From: Dermatophagoides farinae
Lineage: Eukaryota; Arthropoda; Arachnida; Sarcoptiformes; Pyroglyphidae
Length of the DNA stretch: 64,000 nt
NCBI RefSeq assembly: GCF_024713945.1
Contig: NC_134683.1
Span: forward strand, 4,403,501-4,467,500
Direction of reading: 5' to 3'
The notes beneath the pieces were generated by a model. That model saw nothing but the letters and a program-made list of their open reading frames with translations. It made no database searches and was not told the origin of the DNA. Below, piece by piece: positions 60,983-64,000 of this stretch. How positions within the stretch are numbered: position 1 is the first letter of the stretch; every line of letters starts with the position of its first letter. The position numbers were made by a program, and so were the translations under genes.

Positions 60983-61071
60983 ATCATCATCAATCTTTTG
61001 ACCAATGGCCAATAATCAATATAACAAGAACAAATTTATTAAAAATTTCATTTTTTTGTTTTGTTTTCATC

Positions 61072-61113
<42 letters not shown>

Positions 61114-62684
61114 CCTCTACGTCCATTGATCATTGATTGTAATTTGACCATATATATTGTATACAATTAATTATTATCAACATTGAAAAGATTCTGTAGC
61201 TATATATTAAAAAAAAATGAAATGATTCTTTGAAAAATTCATCTCTGTGTATGTGTTATAATGATAAACAAAAACAAATACAAACCATTTGATTTCGGTA
61301 TATTTCGTGGTTCAAAAAAAAAACTTAACGAAACGTGACATGACCTTTCATCTTTTTTTTGTTGTTCTATCACCATCATTTCTACTGATACTGCTAAGGT
61401 CTCTTGTGGGCTGTCTATATCGTCTTGTCATTGTTGTTGTAGAATTAGAATTTACAGCATCGATGATGATGACATGTCATATGACGACGAGTTCTGTCAT
61501 CGCTTATAATTCTCTTTTTCTCACTTCATTCATTCATTCATTCTCAAAAACACACATGTATTACGATCAATGTTGTTTTGGGTGGCAATGGCAGTCAATA
61601 TTATACTACGGAAAAAAATGGAGACATTTTATGATCTCATACGTTGACATTTGACACTTTTGTATGTGTGTGTGTGTGTTTCTTTTATTATTATTTCACG
61701 ATCTGATCGATGCAATTTAGAAGTTTTCGGGTTTTTTTTCTCTCTCTCTCTCTCTGGAGGAATCGCGGATATCAATGATTACTGATTACTGATGATGATG
61801 ATGATGATGACAAAACCATTCGGTGTTGACTACACATATATGACACATTATATTTGGAGAGGGTGTGGAGCATGATGACAAATCGTTATTATTATTATTA
61901 TTATTAGATGAACCAAAAATTTGGTCCGATATATAGATCGGTTTTTGTTTTCATTTGGTTGTTGATGTTTCATATATTTATGATTAATGGATACTTGATG
62001 AATATATGATGATTCGATTTGATGTTTTTCTCGAGTAAAAAAAAACCTTTTCACAATGTGTGTGTGTGTGTGAAGTAATGCACATGTTTCATATTCGAAA
62101 ACTTGAACATTCGAATTTTTGAATCACGTTATGATATAAACATGTCTGATGATGATGATGGTGTACTGTTGTGCGATATGGATACATTAACAAAAAAAAC
62201 TACTTGTTACTATAAACAAAGAATTATTATGATGAACAGAAAAAAAATACTTGACACTTGATACATAATCAAGGGTCCTAGTCATTTGTTTTTTTTTCTG
62301 TTGTTGCTGATTTGATGATCGTCATCGTCATCGTCGTCGTCGTCGTCGTTTGGGAATGTAAACATATGTTTTTTTTCTCTTTATGAAAATAGAATTCAAG
62401 TTTTTTCATTGTTTTCTTGGGGTTCATATGACGATGATGGTAAAAGATTTTGATTTTGATCATGATTGAAGAAGGAAATTATGGATAATTGATACTCAAC
62501 ATCAATGCACAACAACCACTGCTGCTACACTGCCATCTATTGTTGGTGGATTAAATTCAACAATTCGAAATCGACTATTTCGACCGTATGATTTGAATAT
62601 TGTTGAATAGCCAAAACACTCATGTGTTGTTTTTTTTTTTTTTTGGTTTAATTTTCAAAAATTTTTATTTTATTTGAAAAAACA
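60890..62684. other. Pitx 3' flank and spacer before the TRMT10C-like gene
   Basis: No coding exon seen. Contains (AC)15 at 60951-60980, a long TC run at about 61076-61108, the 10-mer TGACATGTCA at 61470-61479, a TC run at 61738-61755, ATG and ATT repeats (61791-61809, 61885-61906), GTC repeats (62320-62350), and CTGCCATCTATTG at 62530-62542, about 140 bp before the next ATG. Confidence 0.5.
60951..60980. repeat. (AC)15 microsatellite
   Basis: Uninterrupted AC dinucleotide repeat 62 bp past the Pitx stop codon, so probably within its 3' UTR. It is followed about 95 bp later by a long TC run (61076-61108). Confidence 0.95.
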
Positions 62685-64000
62685 ATGTTTAAAAAATTGT
62701 CTAATTTGGTGATTTTTATGAAAAAATCTCATCATCATCACCGAAAAGCTGATAAAATTCTCAGCAATCATTTATTGATTAGTTCATTGTCATCGAAAAG
62801 TCATAATGAAGAATATAAAAATCATGATCAACGAATTAAATTATATGTTGATGAATTATTCAAACGGAAATTACTTCCATCTAGAAATGTGCAATATAAA
62901 TCAATGAATGAATTACAACAACGTGTGGCAACTATATTGGAACGTTTCGATTATGGAATGTATAAAAATAATTTAAATAACGAGGAATTTGATCAATACG
63001 AATCGACTAGGGAAAAATTTCATCTGAAATCTGAAGAAATTTTTGAAATTTTATCCACACAAAATGATGATGATGATCAATTATTGAAATATTTTATCAA
63101 TAATCGTTGTCAATTGTATGAAAAATTTCTTCGTCGATTAAATCGATCCCAGATACGTCAACGTCGTAAACAAGATCAACATGCTGATGATGGTGATGAT
63201 AATTTACGATCAGGAATTTGGTCCGACCAGAATGAACTTGCATACGGTCTATGGCATAATTGTTTATTTACAAAAATGAAACGTTCATCGTTATCACATC
63301 TTTATGATCGTCGATTAACGAGCCAAGCTATGTATTGTCCATCAACACCACGTGTATTGATCGATTTGGATTACGCAATGGACCAGGATTTTTTTCATAC
63401 CCGAAAAATATTGAATGATGTGCGAAATTTATTAGCCGTCAATAAATATCACCATATCAATCCATTTCGAATTGAATTTGTTCGCAGTAGTCACCATGGT
63501 TTAAAAAATAGTCGTTTCGATAAAATTGTTCACACTTTTATGAGCTGGTGGAATGACCCGAAACAATATCAATACACCATTCATCATGTTGCAAAACCAG
63601 TGAATGTATTGGAATCGGATGAAAAATTAATCTACTTTACGCCGAATGCAAAAATACCATTGACAATGTCTGAATTATTGGATGAACGTAATATATTCGC
63701 CATACCTTGTCATAATTCACGTAGTCTACGTGATCCAGTATTTAATCGAATTAATCGTCTACAATATCAAAAATCATCATCACAAAGGATAATGGTGCGT
63801 CGATTACCAACAACGGAACATATTGTTTGGAATAAATTTCATGGTGTAATATCATGGTCATTATTTTTGACAATTTTACACGATATTCGCCATAATCAAC
63901 ATGATGATTGGAATTCTGTGTTTAAACGTTATCTACTTGAAAATGAATTAATCAAATCAGATGATGAATTATCACGGGAAATGCAGAATAGACAGCAAAT
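62685..64000 (+). CDS. TRMT10C: TRMT10C-like protein (mitochondrial RNase P subunit 1), 5' part
   Basis: An open frame from ATG 62685 runs off the window (438 codons, no stop). The N-terminus is basic with few acids (MFKKLSNLVIFMKKS), as in mitochondrial presequences. A helical region follows, then a TRM10-type SPOUT methyltransferase domain from about residue 220. Its landmarks are PRVLIDLDYAM, NPFRIEFVRS, LIYFTPNA, MVRRLPTTEHIVW and ISWSLFLTILHDIRHNQHDDW. TRMT10C (Drosophila Rswl) methylates position 9 of mitochondrial tRNAs and forms the tRNA-binding core of protein-only mitochondrial RNase P with SDR5C1 and PRORP. The position of the expected catalytic Asp reads IPCHNS (His at residue 343, codon 63711-63713). 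TRMT10A/B are alternatives, but the presequence and long N-terminal region favour the mitochondrial type. The ATG is the first in this frame near the start of coding-like sequence. Confidence 0.8.
   Translation, partial: MFKKLSNLVIFMKKSHHHHRKADKILSNHLLISSLSSKSHNEEYKNHDQRIKLYVDELFKRKLLPSRNVQYKSMNELQQRVATILERFDYGMYKNNLNNEEFDQYESTREKFHLKSEEIFEILSTQNDDDDQLLKYFINNRCQLYEKFLRRLNRSQIRQRRKQDQHADDGDDNLRSGIWSDQNELAYGLWHNCLFTKMKRSSLSHLYDRRLTSQAMYCPSTPRVLIDLDYAMDQDFFHTRKILNDVRNLLAVNKYHHINPFRIEFVRSSHHGLKNSRFDKIVHTFMSWWNDPKQYQYTIHHVAKPVNVLESDEKLIYFTPNAKIPLTMSELLDERNIFAIPCHNSRSLRDPVFNRINRLQYQKSSSQRIMVRRLPTTEHIVWNKFHGVISWSLFLTILHDIRHNQHDDWNSVFKRYLLENELIKSDDELSREMQNRQQ

Overview
The window is eukaryotic nuclear DNA from an arthropod, most likely an astigmatid mite (dust-mite or scabies-mite lineage). 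It is very AT-rich and full of ATC/ATG, CA and TC microsatellites. Its proteins carry long runs of Asn, Gln, Ser and His. Eighteen introns between recognisable exons are only 56-76 bp long with GT..AG ends. There are no operons, ribosome binding sites or CRISPR-like arrays. The mite assignment is inferred from composition and gene style, not from a diagnostic marker.

Layout, left to right. 0.1-2.3 kb (+): Sans/USH1G scaffold, meeting a synaptogyrin gene (3.0-4.0 kb, -) tail to tail. 6.8-11.3 kb (+): Ack-family tyrosine kinase with kinase, SH3, CRIB and UBA regions. 12.0-19.8 kb (+): an apparently intronless MEGF8 gene. 19.8-25.4 kb: no gene seen. 25.4-27.8 kb (+): an unrecognised low-complexity protein that may carry a PTB-like domain. 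30.3-30.6 kb: a near-perfect 104-bp inverted repeat. 30.8-37.0 kb (-): a TRPM2-type channel with a C-terminal NUDT9-H domain. 38.2-38.7 kb (-): a small secreted protein. 39.1-42.3 kb (-): ubinuclein/yemanuclein, a histone H3.3 chaperone. 43.6-44.0 kb (+): a His-rich secreted peptide. 44.0-52.0 kb: no gene seen. 52.0-60.9 kb (+): a Pitx/Ptx1 homeobox gene with a 5.7-kb intron inside the homeodomain. 62.7-64.0 kb (+): the 5' part of a TRMT10C-like gene (mitochondrial RNase P subunit 1) that runs off the window.

The genes do not form one pathway; this is ordinary mixed gene order. The points most worth a second look are: (1) the TRPM2-like channel, whose selectivity-filter region and Nudix box are both unlike the consensus; (2) the 104-bp inverted repeat, whose arms contain a 13-mer found again just upstream of the TRMT10C-like gene; (3) five places in four otherwise well-conserved genes where the frame slips, each explicable by one or two surplus bases; (4) a TRMT10C-like protein lacking the expected catalytic Asp; (5) TGACATGTCA palindromes and a 16-bp hairpin clustered at the Pitx locus.
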